Shown here in pieces: positions 26,672 through 35,019 of a stretch of DNA of 64,000 bases (position 1 is the first letter of the stretch; every line of letters begins with the position of its first letter). The position numbers were made by a program, and so were the translations under genes. The notes under the pieces are model-generated. The model was not told the origin of the DNA and made no database searches. It saw nothing but the letters and a program-made list of their open reading frames with translations. The DNA comes from Thermohalobaculum sp039816045 (GTDB lineage: Bacteria; Pseudomonadota; Alphaproteobacteria; Rhodobacterales; Rhodobacteraceae): positions 1 through 64,000 of the forward strand of contig JBCBYB010000002.1 in the NCBI GenBank assembly GCA_039816045.1, in the 5' to 3' direction.

Positions 26672-26944
26672 ATGACAGACGACGTGGCGCAGCGCATCGC
26701 CGAGATCATTGCCGAGCAGGCCTTGGTCGAGCCGGCAGAGATCAAGCCCGAAACGACGCCGGACGATCTGGGTCTCGACAGTCTTGCCTTGGTTGAGGTC
26801 GTGTTTGGGATCGAGGAAGCCTTCGATATCTCCATCCCCTACAACGCGAACGATCCCACAGAGTCCGATTTCGATATCGGAAACTTCGATAAGATCGTGG
26901 AGGGCGTTAAGGCGCTGATCGACGAAAAGGAGAGTTCCGCTTGA
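26672..26944 (+). CDS. Acyl carrier protein
   Basis: A 90-residue acyl carrier protein with the phosphopantetheine site DLGLDSLALVE (Ser37). AGGAGA lies 7 bases upstream of the ATG at 26672. It differs from the housekeeping AcpP by a longer acidic loop (YNANDPTESDFDIGNFDKIV) and resembles the specialised ACPs used for long-chain or hydroxy-acyl groups. It overlaps the following ketoacyl synthase by four bases (TTGA), so the two are translated together. Confidence 0.92.
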   Translation: MTDDVAQRIAEIIAEQALVEPAEIKPETTPDDLGLDSLALVEVVFGIEEAFDISIPYNANDPTESDFDIGNFDKIVEGVKALIDEKESSA

Positions 26945-28164
26945 CGCGGCGCGTTGTTGTAACGGGCCTTGGAGTTGTCTCGGCGCTCGGGATTGGACGT
27001 GAGGCACATTTCCAAGGGCTGCGCGAAGGGCGCCAAGGTATCGGGCCGATCCAGCGGATTGACCCGGAACGCTTGATGATCAAGATCGCCGCTGAGGCGG
27101 ACTTTGACGGAACGGACTATTTCGATCGAGGCCAACTTGCGCTGTTCGACCGCGTCACGCAGATGGCGCTTGTCGCGGGCGAAGAAGCGATGGCGCAGTC
27201 AGGGCTGGCTGATGGCGACCGCGCAGCCGAAGACCTGGGGTTGAAAACGGCAACAATTATTGCGACGGCAATGGGTGGCCTGCACACGCAGGACGAAAAT
27301 TATTATGCCGTCTATCATGAGATGAAAAACCGCGTGCACCCCTTCATTGTGCCGCGACTGATGGCGAATGCGCCGGTCTCCCAAGTCTCGATGAAGTATG
27401 GGCTGATGGGTCCGGCATGGTCCGTCGCTACGGCATGTGCGTCTTCGAACCACGCAATCGCGCAGGCGGCAGGGTTGGTGCGATCCGGCGCGTGTGATGC
27501 AGCCGTGACTGGCGGGACGGAGAGCGTGCTGTGCTTCGGCGGGATCAAGGCCTGGGAGGGCCTGCGTGTGATGTCGAAGGACGGCTGCCGGCCGTTCTCC
27601 AAGACCCGGAACGGCATGGTGCTGGGTGAGGGTTGCGCCATCCTGGTGCTTGAGGAGCGGGAGCGCGCGATGGCCCGCGGTGCACCGATCCTGGCCGAGA
27701 TTGCGGGTGCGGGCATGACCGCCGACGCCAGCGATATTGTGGCGCCCGATATGCACGGTGCGGCCCGTGCGATGCGTATGGCACTGGCCGAAGCGCAGAT
27801 GACCGCGGACGAGGTCGACTATATCAATGCCCACGGCACGGCGACGGCCATCAACGACCGGACAGAGGCGGCGGCGATCCGGGAGGTTCTTGGCGCGGCG
27901 GCGGAGGATGTGATGGTCTCCTCAACCAAATCGATGCATGGGCACGCGATCGGGGCGGCAGGTGCGCTGGAGGCGGCGGCTGTGCTGATGGCGCTCGGAG
28001 AGCAGGTGGTGCCGCCGACCATCAACCACGAGGAGCCCGACCCCGAAATCGGTCTGGATATCGTTCCGAACACGGCACGCCAGGCGCCGGTTAGAGCCGC
28101 ACTCTCGAACGCGTTTGCCTTCGGCGGATTGAATGCCGTGTTGGCGTTCCGGCGGGCCGCTTAG
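26941..28164 (+). CDS. Beta-ketoacyl-ACP synthase (KAS II/FabF-like)
   Basis: A 407-residue condensing enzyme. The Cys-His-His triad is visible: Cys166 in SVATACASSNH, a His in INAHGTATAIND and a His in SMHGHAIGAAGALE. Lys of the last motif precedes MHG as in FabF/FabB. The start is TTG, overlapping the ACP stop. Paired with a dedicated ACP and LpxD it probably elongates the acyl chain that goes to lipid A, although general FabF function is not excluded. It ends 8 bases before the convergent ialB-like gene. Confidence 0.9.
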   Translation: MTRRVVVTGLGVVSALGIGREAHFQGLREGRQGIGPIQRIDPERLMIKIAAEADFDGTDYFDRGQLALFDRVTQMALVAGEEAMAQSGLADGDRAAEDLGLKTATIIATAMGGLHTQDENYYAVYHEMKNRVHPFIVPRLMANAPVSQVSMKYGLMGPAWSVATACASSNHAIAQAAGLVRSGACDAAVTGGTESVLCFGGIKAWEGLRVMSKDGCRPFSKTRNGMVLGEGCAILVLEERERAMARGAPILAEIAGAGMTADASDIVAPDMHGAARAMRMALAEAQMTADEVDYINAHGTATAINDRTEAAAIREVLGAAAEDVMVSSTKSMHGHAIGAAGALEAAAVLMALGEQVVPPTINHEEPDPEIGLDIVPNTARQAPVRAALSNAFAFGGLNAVLAFRRAA

Positions 28165-28172
28165 AGGCGCAG

Positions 28173-28694
28173 TTACTGAAGGCTGTTGAAAGCCTTCGTG
28201 AACCCCCGCAGCGAGATGTTGATCGAAACCTCGCCCTGGTTCGGCGCCACGACCGTCATGCTCGCCGAATTCCCCGCCTTGAGCGCGGCCAAGAACTCCT
28301 GCCCCACAGGAGAGCGCACCAGACATCCGCTCTCTATACAGATGTCGAAGGGTGCCGCGCGGTCCTCTCCACCGTCGATCTTTACACGCAAGCCCGCCCG
28401 GAGCGCGACGCCAAGTGGTGCGACCACGTCGATCGCTGCCGGGACGTCTTGGCCGTTGTCGGCTTTCACTCCATCCAGGGAGCGCACCGTGACCACCATC
28501 ACGTCGTTGCCCTGGGCATTCTTGCCGATCTGGCGGATCACACAGTTCTCGTCATTGCTCTGGGCGCAGACGACGTCCCAATCTCCATGGGTCGCCTTGG
28601 TGGTCCCCTCGCCAGACTGGGCGGCGGCCGATAAAGGCAAGACGAGGCCAGCGGCCAAGATAAGGGCACCAAGGCGGACGAACGGGTTCAGCAT
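28173..28694 (-). CDS. Invasion-associated locus B (IalB) family protein
   Basis: A 173-residue secreted protein with a Sec signal (about residues 1-26, AAAQ-S) preceded by GGAGG at 8 bases. The mature part has the IalB pattern: HGDWDVVCAQ near the start, paired cysteines (CVIRQIG; CIESGCLVR) and a beta-rich C-terminus (GEVSINISLRGF). Family members are periplasmic, common in alphaproteobacteria including free-living ones, and their biochemical role is not settled. A second, more divergent member lies at 41619. Confidence 0.9.
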   Translation of the reverse strand: MLNPFVRLGALILAAGLVLPLSAAAQSGEGTTKATHGDWDVVCAQSNDENCVIRQIGKNAQGNDVMVVTVRSLDGVKADNGQDVPAAIDVVAPLGVALRAGLRVKIDGGEDRAAPFDICIESGCLVRSPVGQEFLAALKAGNSASMTVVAPNQGEVSINISLRGFTKAFNSLQ

Positions 28695-28945
28695 CGATAC
28701 GGCCTCCGGCTGTCGAGCGGTCTGGGACGGGGCTCTTCGGCCCGGGCGGACCCTGCCAAGGCTTTATTGGGAAATCAACCGCGAACGGGAGGCCAAAAAC
28801 GCAAGAGAGGGGGGTCCTGTCGGACACCCCTCCCCCTGCGGATTCCCGCTCGTGATATAACGTCCCTGTCGACCTGGCCGGCCCAGCTTTTGTTTATGGA
28901 GCGGCACGCTAGCAGACCCAGAAAGGCGGTCAACAGGATTCGGGC

Positions 28946-28977
28946 AAAAAAAAGGACCGCGCGGGAACCGCGCGGCC
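28946..28977 (-). terminator. Intrinsic terminator facing left
   Basis: CCGCGCGG-GAA-CCGCGCGG (28957-28975) forms a perfect 8-bp stem with a 3-base loop, extended by two G-C pairs past a bulged A. On the minus strand it is followed by eight T (complement of the A run 28946-28953). No minus-strand protein gene ends just upstream of it, so it must end a non-coding transcript or antisense transcription from the herA-like gene region. Confidence 0.8.
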
Positions 28978-29040
28978 AGGTCAACAGGGAGGAGTGCAAA
29001 CGGGAGCGGAGAGCCCCTGCCTGCAAAAACCTTGGTGCAC
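28946..29040 (-). ncRNA. Candidate small RNA with anti-Shine-Dalgarno motif
   Basis: On the minus strand a possible start near 29040 is preceded by an AT-rich TTGTTAACGATT. The transcript would fold a 5-bp hairpin (GGGGC-TCTCC-GCTCC, about 29016-29002). A single-stranded CACTCCTCCCTG (28998-28987) follows, then a GC-rich intrinsic terminator. A CUCCUCCC-type anti-SD motif plus terminator is the layout of known alphaproteobacterial trans-acting sRNAs. No protein-coding frame uses this strand here. The promoter position is weakly supported. Confidence 0.5.
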
Positions 29041-29101
29041 GAAAATCGTTAACAAATTGGTAGCTGCGAGCTAAGGCGGGGGAGAATTCGAGGGGATCGG
29101 C

Positions 29102-30646
29102 ATGGATGCAGGCGAGCACAAGCAAGGCGACACGGTGGAGAGCCTCTTTCTCGGCGGTGGATCGGACGGAGAGGGACGGCATCTGCTGCTGCGCTATGCC
29201 AACCGGCATGGCCTGATCGCGGGCGCCACCGGCACGGGCAAGACCGTGACGCTCCAGATCCTCACCGAAGCCTTCAGCCGGGCCGGATGCCCTGTGTTCC
29301 TCGCGGATGTGAAGGGCGATCTCTCGGGCCTCGCTGAGCCGGGAACCGCGGCGCACAAGCTGCACGACAAACTCCTGTCCCGGGCGGGAAAGATTGGCCT
29401 CACCCCCTATGACTACGAGGCCGCGCCCACGGTATTTTGGGACATATTCGGCGAGCAAGGGCATCCCATCCGCACCACGGTTTCGGAGATGGGACCGATG
29501 CTGCTCGCCCGGCTGCTTGAATTGAACGACACCCAAGAAGGTGTGCTGGCCATCGCCTTCCGGGTCGCGGAAGACGAGGGGCTCGCACTGCTCGATCTCA
29601 AGGACTTGCAAGCCCTGCTCACGCATATCGGTGAGCACGCCAAGGCGCTCACCCTCCGCTATGGCCGGGTCAGCACGGCCTCCGTCGGTGCCATCCAGCG
29701 CAGGCTGCTGATGCTAGAGACCGAGGGGGGTGCGGAGTTCTTTGGCGAGCCCGCGCTGGTGCTCTCCGACATGATTGCGCGTGAAGCCGACGGGCGTGGC
29801 CGGGTGAATATCCTCGCCGCCGACAAGCTGATCCGCAGCCCCCGCCTTTACGCCACCTTCCTGCTGTGGCTGCTCTCGGAGCTTTTCGAGGAGTTGCCGG
29901 AGGTTGGCGACCCCGACAAACCGAAATTTGTTTTCTTTTTCGACGAGGCCCATCTGCTCTTTGACCGGGCACCACGGGCTTTGGTCGACAAGGTCGAGCA
30001 GGTGGCGCGACTGATTCGGTCCAAAGGCGTGGGCGTCTACTTCGTCACGCAGCAGCCGGACGATATTCCTGAGGACATCCTCGGCCAGCTCGGCAACCGC
30101 ATCCAGCATGCCCTGCGCGCCTACACGCCTCGGGAACGGCGGGCCCTGAAACAGGCCGCCGAGAGCTTCCGCCCGAACCCGGCCTTCGACACTGCGGACG
30201 CGATCCGGGATGTCGGCATCGGCGAGGCGGTGGTGAGTTGTCTCGAAGAGAAGGGCCGCCCCGCCATGGTAGACCGGGTCCTGATCCGCCCGCCCTCTTC
30301 CCATCTTGGGCCATGCCAACCGGCGACGCGGCGGGCCGCCATTGCCGGCTCCCCCCTTGCCGGACGCTATGATGACGCGCTCGACCGGGTGTCGGCGTTT
30401 GAATTGCTCTCCGAACGCGCAGCCCAGAGAGAGCGCGACGAGGCGCGCCAGGCCGAAATGGAGGCACGCCGTGAGGCCGAAGAACGCCGCTGGAAAGAGG
30501 AGGAGCGGTCCCGCCGCAGCACCAGCCGCCGCGGCCGCTCGCGCCAGTCGGTGCTGGAGCGGGAACTCAGCCGGGCCGTTAGCACCGCAGGGCGCCAGAT
30601 CGGGCGCTCGCTGGTGCGCTCACTTGTCCGAGGGTTGTTCCGCTGA
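29102..30646 (+). CDS. HerA-like helicase/ATPase (DUF853, YjgR-like)
   Basis: A 514-residue cytoplasmic P-loop ATPase of the HerA/FtsK-like DUF853 family. Walker A reads GATGTGKTVTLQ (about residue 40), Walker B KFVFFFDEAHLLFD (about 280), and a conserved VYFVTQQPDDIPEDILGQLG sensor region follows. The C-terminal 80 residues are a highly charged Arg/Glu/Ser-rich tail. The family is widespread and poorly characterised; a role in DNA processing is suggested only by similarity. The next gene begins 5 bases downstream. Confidence 0.9.
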   Translation: MDAGEHKQGDTVESLFLGGGSDGEGRHLLLRYANRHGLIAGATGTGKTVTLQILTEAFSRAGCPVFLADVKGDLSGLAEPGTAAHKLHDKLLSRAGKIGLTPYDYEAAPTVFWDIFGEQGHPIRTTVSEMGPMLLARLLELNDTQEGVLAIAFRVAEDEGLALLDLKDLQALLTHIGEHAKALTLRYGRVSTASVGAIQRRLLMLETEGGAEFFGEPALVLSDMIAREADGRGRVNILAADKLIRSPRLYATFLLWLLSELFEELPEVGDPDKPKFVFFFDEAHLLFDRAPRALVDKVEQVARLIRSKGVGVYFVTQQPDDIPEDILGQLGNRIQHALRAYTPRERRALKQAAESFRPNPAFDTADAIRDVGIGEAVVSCLEEKGRPAMVDRVLIRPPSSHLGPCQPATRRAAIAGSPLAGRYDDALDRVSAFELLSERAAQRERDEARQAEMEARREAEERRWKEEERSRRSTSRRGRSRQSVLERELSRAVSTAGRQIGRSLVRSLVRGLFR

Positions 30647-30651
30647 GCGAG

Positions 30652-31674
30652 ATGCGCCTGCCCTTGCCGCTCGACGCGTTGTCCGAGTGGCTCGCGGCGG
30701 AGCTGCCGGGGTTTGAGGGCCCGCTCACGGCGCGGCAGTTCTCAGGCGGGCAGTCGAACCCGACCTACTTGCTCGAGACCCCACGGGCAGCCTATGTCCT
30801 GCGACGCAAACCGCCGGGAGAACTGCTGCCCAAAGCCCACATGATCGAGCGGGAGTACCGGGTGATGGCAGCCTTGGAGACCGCGGATTACCCGGTCCCA
30901 CGAATGCTCGCCTTCTGCGAAGAACCGCACGTCATCGGCAGCGCGTTTTACGTGATGGCCCATGTGCAAGGCCGTGTGCTGTTCGACACCCACATGCCTC
31001 AGGCCACACCGGCCGAGCGCACAGCCACGTGGTACGCCCTGACCGACCGTTTGGCTGAGCTGCACCAGTTGAACGCCGTTGAGATCGGGCTTGGCGATTT
31101 CGGGCGACCGGGAGGCTACGTTGCGCGGCAGGTCAAGATATGGGCCGCGCAATACGCGGCCTCAGAGACGACCTCGATCCCCGAAATGGACCACCTTGCT
31201 GCCTGGTTGCCCGATGCGGTTGCCGACTTTCCCGACGAGACTTGTCTCGTGCACGGCGACTATCGCTTGGACAATGCAATCCTTGCGGAGGATGCGCCCG
31301 AAGTCTTGGCCGTGCTCGATTGGGAGCTCTCCACGCTCGGCCACCCGCTCGCAGATCTGGGATATCTCCTGATGACCTGGCGCTTCCCGAGCAATCTGCG
31401 ATGGGGCCTCGCCGATGTTGACCGAACGGCACTTGGCATACCGGGGATGGAGACACTCGCGGCCCGCTACGCGGAGGCGACGGATCGGGCTGCCATCACC
31501 CACCTCGATCTCTTGCTGGCCTATAACATCTGGCGTATGGCCGCGATCCTCCAGGGCGTCTATGCACGCGGCCTTGCGGGGAACGCCGCTGACGATCGCG
31601 CAATCGCGATGGGAGCCGATGTCCCGCGCCTTGCCGCGATCGCGTGGCAACATGCGCACCGTGCCGGCGCGTGA
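30652..31674 (+). CDS. Phosphotransferase family protein (APH/ACAD10-like kinase)
   Basis: A 340-residue kinase-like protein of the aminoglycoside phosphotransferase/choline kinase fold. Catalytic motifs are visible: CLVHGDYRLDNAIL (Brenner-type HGD-x4-N) and AVLDWELSTLGHPLADLGYL (metal-binding D). The sequence resembles the kinase part of ACAD10/11-like proteins, which phosphorylate 4-hydroxy-acyl-CoAs, rather than antibiotic kinases. It is co-directional with the HerA-like gene and precedes mmsA by 156 bases. Confidence 0.85.
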   Translation: MRLPLPLDALSEWLAAELPGFEGPLTARQFSGGQSNPTYLLETPRAAYVLRRKPPGELLPKAHMIEREYRVMAALETADYPVPRMLAFCEEPHVIGSAFYVMAHVQGRVLFDTHMPQATPAERTATWYALTDRLAELHQLNAVEIGLGDFGRPGGYVARQVKIWAAQYAASETTSIPEMDHLAAWLPDAVADFPDETCLVHGDYRLDNAILAEDAPEVLAVLDWELSTLGHPLADLGYLLMTWRFPSNLRWGLADVDRTALGIPGMETLAARYAEATDRAAITHLDLLLAYNIWRMAAILQGVYARGLAGNAADDRAIAMGADVPRLAAIAWQHAHRAGA

Positions 31675-31830
31675 GATCTCTGGTCTCCTGACCTGATGCC
31701 CTCACGGCCTCAGTCGCCACCTCTTCCTTGCTCGCTTCTGCGACGCTTTTCAGCGCGTGGCAGCGCTCACGGTCTTGACCCAGGGCAGCAAACCGGAGAC
31801 GAGACGTAATGCGAGATCAGGGAGGACGGC

Positions 31831-33333
31831 ATGACCGAAGAGCTCACCCATTTCATTGGCGGCACGCATGTGAAGGGCACGTCCGGCCGGTTCGCAGACG
31901 TTTTCAACCCGGCAACCGGTGAGGTTCAGGCCAAGTGCCCACTGGCGAGCGCGGAAGAAGTGCGGGCCGCCGTAGAGAACGCACGCGATGCGCAGCCGGC
32001 TTGGGCCGCGGCCAACCCGCAGAAGCGCGCGCGGGTCATGATGAAGTTCGTCGGCCTTCTGCAGCGGGATATGGACAAACTCGCCGAAGCGCTGTCGCGC
32101 GAGCACGGCAAAACCATCCCCGACGCCAAAGGCGATGTGCAACGCGGCCTTGAGGTCGCGGAGTTCTGTATCGGCGCGCCGCATCTCCTAAAGGGTGAGT
32201 ACACCGAGGGTGCGGGCCCGGGCATCGACATGTTCTCGCTGCGCCAGCCGGTTGGCGTTGCGGCGGGCATCACCCCGTTCAACTTCCCCGCCATGATCCC
32301 GATGTGGAAGTTCTGCCCAGCGATTGCGTGCGGGAACTCCTTTGTGCTGAAACCCTCGGAGCGTGATCCCTCAGTGCCCTTGATGCTGGCCGAGTTGATG
32401 ATCGAGGCCGGGCTGCCGGCCGGGGTGCTGAACGTTGTGAACGGCGACAAGGTCGCGGTGGACGCGCTGCTGGACGACGAGGACATTGGGGCCATCGGGT
32501 TCGTCGGCTCGACGCCAATCGCACACTATGTCTACTCGCGCGGAACGGCCTGCGGCAAACGGGTGCAGTGCTTTGGCGGTGCCAAGAACCACATGATCGT
32601 GATGCCCGACGCGGATATGGACCAGGCGGTCGATGCGCTCATCGGTGCGGGCTACGGCGCAGCAGGTGAGCGCTGCATGGCGGTGTCAGTTGCGGTCCCG
32701 GTAGGCGAGGAGACGGCCGATCGGCTGGTCAGCAAACTCACGCCCCGGGTCGAGAGCCTGAAGATTGGGCCCTACACGGCGGGCAATGACGTGGACTTCG
32801 GCCCGCTCGTGACCCGCGAGGCCTATACCCGCGTTCGTGGTCTCGTTGACCGCGGCGTTGAAGAGGGCGCGGAGCTTGTGGTCGATGGTCGAGAGTTCTC
32901 GCTCCAAGGCTATGAGAACGGCAACTTCATCGGCGGCTGCCTGTTCGACCGAGTGACCAAGGATATGGACATCTACAAGACCGAGATCTTCGGCCCCGTC
33001 CTCTCGGTCGTCCGTGCCGGTTCCTATGAGGAGGGACTCGGCCTCGCCATGGACCACGAATACGGGAACGGAACGGCGATCTTCACCCGCGATGGAGACA
33101 CCGCGCGCGATTTCCTGAACCGTGTGAACATCGGCATGGTCGGTGTGAACGTGCCGATCCCGGTGCCGCTCGCCTACCACACCTTCGGCGGCTGGAAGAA
33201 ATCGGTGTTCGGCGATCTGAACCAACACGGCCCGGACGCCTTCCGGTTCTACACGCGGACTAAGACAGTCACGGCGCGCTGGCCCTCCGGCGTGAAGGAA
33301 GGGGCCGATTTCTCCATCCCGACGATGGACTAA
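31831..33333 (+). CDS. mmsA: CoA-acylating methylmalonate-semialdehyde dehydrogenase
   Basis: A 500-residue enzyme converting (methyl)malonate semialdehyde plus CoA and NAD+ to propionyl-CoA or acetyl-CoA, in valine, thymine and inositol breakdown. The aldehyde-dehydrogenase fold is clear: NAD-binding ITPFNFPAMIPMWKF, FVGSTPIAHYV and the catalytic Cys in GAAGERCMA (about Cys282). The AGERCMA context and the missing general-base Glu motif are typical of the CoA-dependent MmsA/IolA subgroup. Start supported by GGGAGGA. A short GC hairpin follows the stop. Confidence 0.94.
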   Translation: MTEELTHFIGGTHVKGTSGRFADVFNPATGEVQAKCPLASAEEVRAAVENARDAQPAWAAANPQKRARVMMKFVGLLQRDMDKLAEALSREHGKTIPDAKGDVQRGLEVAEFCIGAPHLLKGEYTEGAGPGIDMFSLRQPVGVAAGITPFNFPAMIPMWKFCPAIACGNSFVLKPSERDPSVPLMLAELMIEAGLPAGVLNVVNGDKVAVDALLDDEDIGAIGFVGSTPIAHYVYSRGTACGKRVQCFGGAKNHMIVMPDADMDQAVDALIGAGYGAAGERCMAVSVAVPVGEETADRLVSKLTPRVESLKIGPYTAGNDVDFGPLVTREAYTRVRGLVDRGVEEGAELVVDGREFSLQGYENGNFIGGCLFDRVTKDMDIYKTEIFGPVLSVVRAGSYEEGLGLAMDHEYGNGTAIFTRDGDTARDFLNRVNIGMVGVNVPIPVPLAYHTFGGWKKSVFGDLNQHGPDAFRFYTRTKTVTARWPSGVKEGADFSIPTMD

Positions 33334-33334
33334 A

Positions 33335-33349
33335 GGGCGCGTGGCGCCC
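33335..33349 (+). terminator. GC hairpin just after mmsA
   Basis: GGGCGC-GTG-GCGCCC is a perfect 6-bp stem with a 3-base loop starting 2 bases after the mmsA stop. No T run follows, so it may stabilise the 3' end or act with Rho rather than as a true intrinsic terminator. Confidence 0.3.
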
Positions 33350-33422
33350 GCCATCTCCCCCACCCCTGAGACCGCCCGCTGACGGCAAGGGTGCGCCTGC
33401 CCACCCGGAGGTGGCGGGCGCG

Positions 33423-34244
33423 CTACTCAGGTTCGGGTTCGGGGATCGGGGGCAGTGGCGCAAGTCCGCCCGGGCTCGACGGCCCTGACGGTGGCGCCAG
33501 TCCCCCACCGAGAGAAGGATCGGGGAGCGAGGGCGTGTCCGCTGCAACCGCGCCTTCGACGACAATGCTCGGCTGATCCGCGTCTTCTGGCTGGGCGGCG
33601 AGGGCGGCAGCCAGTTCCTCTTCGGTCGGACGGCGGAGTGGTACCGGTGCCGTCTCGGGGGCAAAGCTTTCCTCGATGGGCTGATCGGGGAGTGCGAGCC
33701 CCCCGCCGAGGCCCCCGCCACCAAGCCCTGCGAGACTGCCGCCCGGAGAACCATCGCCGGGGCTGCCCCCAAAGCCGCTGCCAAAACCACCGGGGCTGGA
33801 CGCCGAAGGGCTCGCGAGGGTCGGAGCCGTAAAGCCGCCTGGATCGGGCGCCTTCAAGGCCAGCTTCGGCGGCGCTGTCGTATTGGCCTTGGGCGGGGCC
33901 GCAAAGATCGGGCGCTTAGGGGCCTTGCCGGGGCCGCTCGTCTCACCCAGGGCCGCAACTTCAGAGGCCGCATCGACACCCTGCTCCGCCTCTGCAGCTG
34001 CGGCATCGGGCGGATCGCCCCCTTCCCCAGGCCCCGCGAGTGCGGAGGCGTCACCCGTCTCCGGCGGGGTGTTCCAAAGCTCCACCAACTCGGCCAGAGC
34101 CGGATCCGCCGCGCGCAGGCTCGGGCCCTCGCCGGCCCCGGCCTCTGGCGCGCGCGCGAGGCTTGGACCGAAGACCGCGAGGGCCGCGACATGGACCAAC
34201 CCCGCGACCAGGATGAAAACAGCGAAATCCCCACGCCCGACCAT
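33423..34244 (-). CDS. Gly/Pro-rich ExbBD-associated protein, TonB-like transducer without C-terminal domain
   Basis: A 273-residue protein with one N-terminal membrane helix (VGRGDFAVFILVAGLVHVAA, residues about 2-25) followed by a long low-complexity periplasmic region rich in Ala, Gly, Pro and Ser. A glycine block (about 150-185) is included. It begins two bases after the ExbD-like gene stop (TGAGATG). The topology and position are those of a TonB/TolA transducer, but the last residues (PPIPEPEPE) show no TonB C-terminal fold. It may contact a partner in another way, or the family is different. Confidence 0.75.
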   Translation of the reverse strand: MVGRGDFAVFILVAGLVHVAALAVFGPSLARAPEAGAGEGPSLRAADPALAELVELWNTPPETGDASALAGPGEGGDPPDAAAAEAEQGVDAASEVAALGETSGPGKAPKRPIFAAPPKANTTAPPKLALKAPDPGGFTAPTLASPSASSPGGFGSGFGGSPGDGSPGGSLAGLGGGGLGGGLALPDQPIEESFAPETAPVPLRRPTEEELAAALAAQPEDADQPSIVVEGAVAADTPSLPDPSLGGGLAPPSGPSSPGGLAPLPPIPEPEPE

Positions 34245-34245
34245 C

Positions 34246-34623
34246 TCAGCCGCGCTCCACCACGAGCCGGATGCTGGCGATGCCGACCTCGCCGCAGCGG
34301 GCAAGAATGGCGGCGATCCTGCGCGCAGGTAGCTCTCGGTCGGCCCTCAGCAGCAGCCGGTCAAGCCCGCTCTGCGCGATCGCGTCGAACACCGCATCGC
34401 CCCGCACTTCGCCGAAGGCCAGCGTCCCATCCGCCCCGATAAAGAGCGTGTCCGGCGTCTCCGGTGGCGCCTCGGCCTGGCTCTCGGGAGGGCTGATCTC
34501 GAAGGGTGGCAGTGTCTCGACGGTGGCGGACAACAGGAAAAAGATGAGCAACAGGAAGACGATGTTGATCATCGGCACGACACTGGAGCGATCACGGCGG
34601 GTGCGGCCGTCGGAGAAATCCAT
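34246..34623 (-). CDS. ExbD/TolR-family biopolymer transport protein (second)
   Basis: A 125-residue inner-membrane protein with one membrane helix (VPMINIVFLLLIFFLLSAT) that carries the ExbD-type segment but with Asn replacing the usual pore Asp (family pattern P-M/L-x-D; here PMINIVF). A periplasmic domain follows. The start at 34623 has GGAG 8 bases upstream; a GTG at 34632 overlapping the previous stop is the alternative. It is the third gene of a four-gene minus-strand cluster. Confidence 0.88.
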   Translation of the reverse strand: MDFSDGRTRRDRSSVVPMINIVFLLLIFFLLSATVETLPPFEISPPESQAEAPPETPDTLFIGADGTLAFGEVRGDAVFDAIAQSGLDRLLLRADRELPARRIAAILARCGEVGIASIRLVVERG

Positions 34624-34628
34624 CGCGC

Positions 34629-35015
34629 TCACTCCGCCAACACGACACTGCCGATGCCGCCCTCGGCCAGACGGTCGAGCACCAGCACCACCTCCTGCAG
34701 GCTCGCGGTGTCGTCCGCCTGGAGCACGACGATGCTATTGCGCGCAGGCATTAACGGAACAAGCGCCGCTGGCAAGCCGTCGAGGGTCACCGCCGCGCCA
34801 TTCAGCATGAGGCCCGTATCGGAAACTGTGACGATCCGCGGGGCCCCAGCATAGACGCCTTCCGCATCGCTCGGCGGGATCAGCGGCAAAGTCCGGTCGG
34901 CACTGGTCCGCGCCGCCAGCATGAAGAACACCAGCAGCAGGAACACTACATCCACCATGGGGGTGAGGCTGGGACATCTGGCGCGGCGCTCTGGCCCGAA
35001 GGCGAACTCCGCCAT
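34629..35015 (-). CDS. ExbD/TolR-family biopolymer transport protein (first)
   Basis: A 128-residue inner-membrane protein. The membrane helix reads TPMVDVVFLLLVFFMLAAR and keeps the Asp essential for proton flow in ExbD/TolR. The periplasmic domain is about 80 residues. The start at 35015 (MAEFAFGPERR) lies just after the ExbB-like stop. Two different ExbD-like subunits in one cluster suggest a heteromeric ExbBDD' motor. Confidence 0.9.
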   Translation of the reverse strand: MAEFAFGPERRARCPSLTPMVDVVFLLLVFFMLAARTSADRTLPLIPPSDAEGVYAGAPRIVTVSDTGLMLNGAAVTLDGLPAALVPLMPARNSIVVLQADDTASLQEVVLVLDRLAEGGIGSVVLAE

Positions 35016-35019
35016 GGGA

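Noticed and set aside
25129..26835. Open 568-codon minus-strand frame across lpxD
   Set aside because: lpxD shows hexapeptide repeats on the plus strand; the reverse frame is His/Arg-rich and unlike any protein family.
28800..28840. Second hairpin upstream of the ialB gene
   Set aside because: An imperfect GGGGGTCC/GGACACCCC pairing without T run; not enough to call a terminator or riboswitch.
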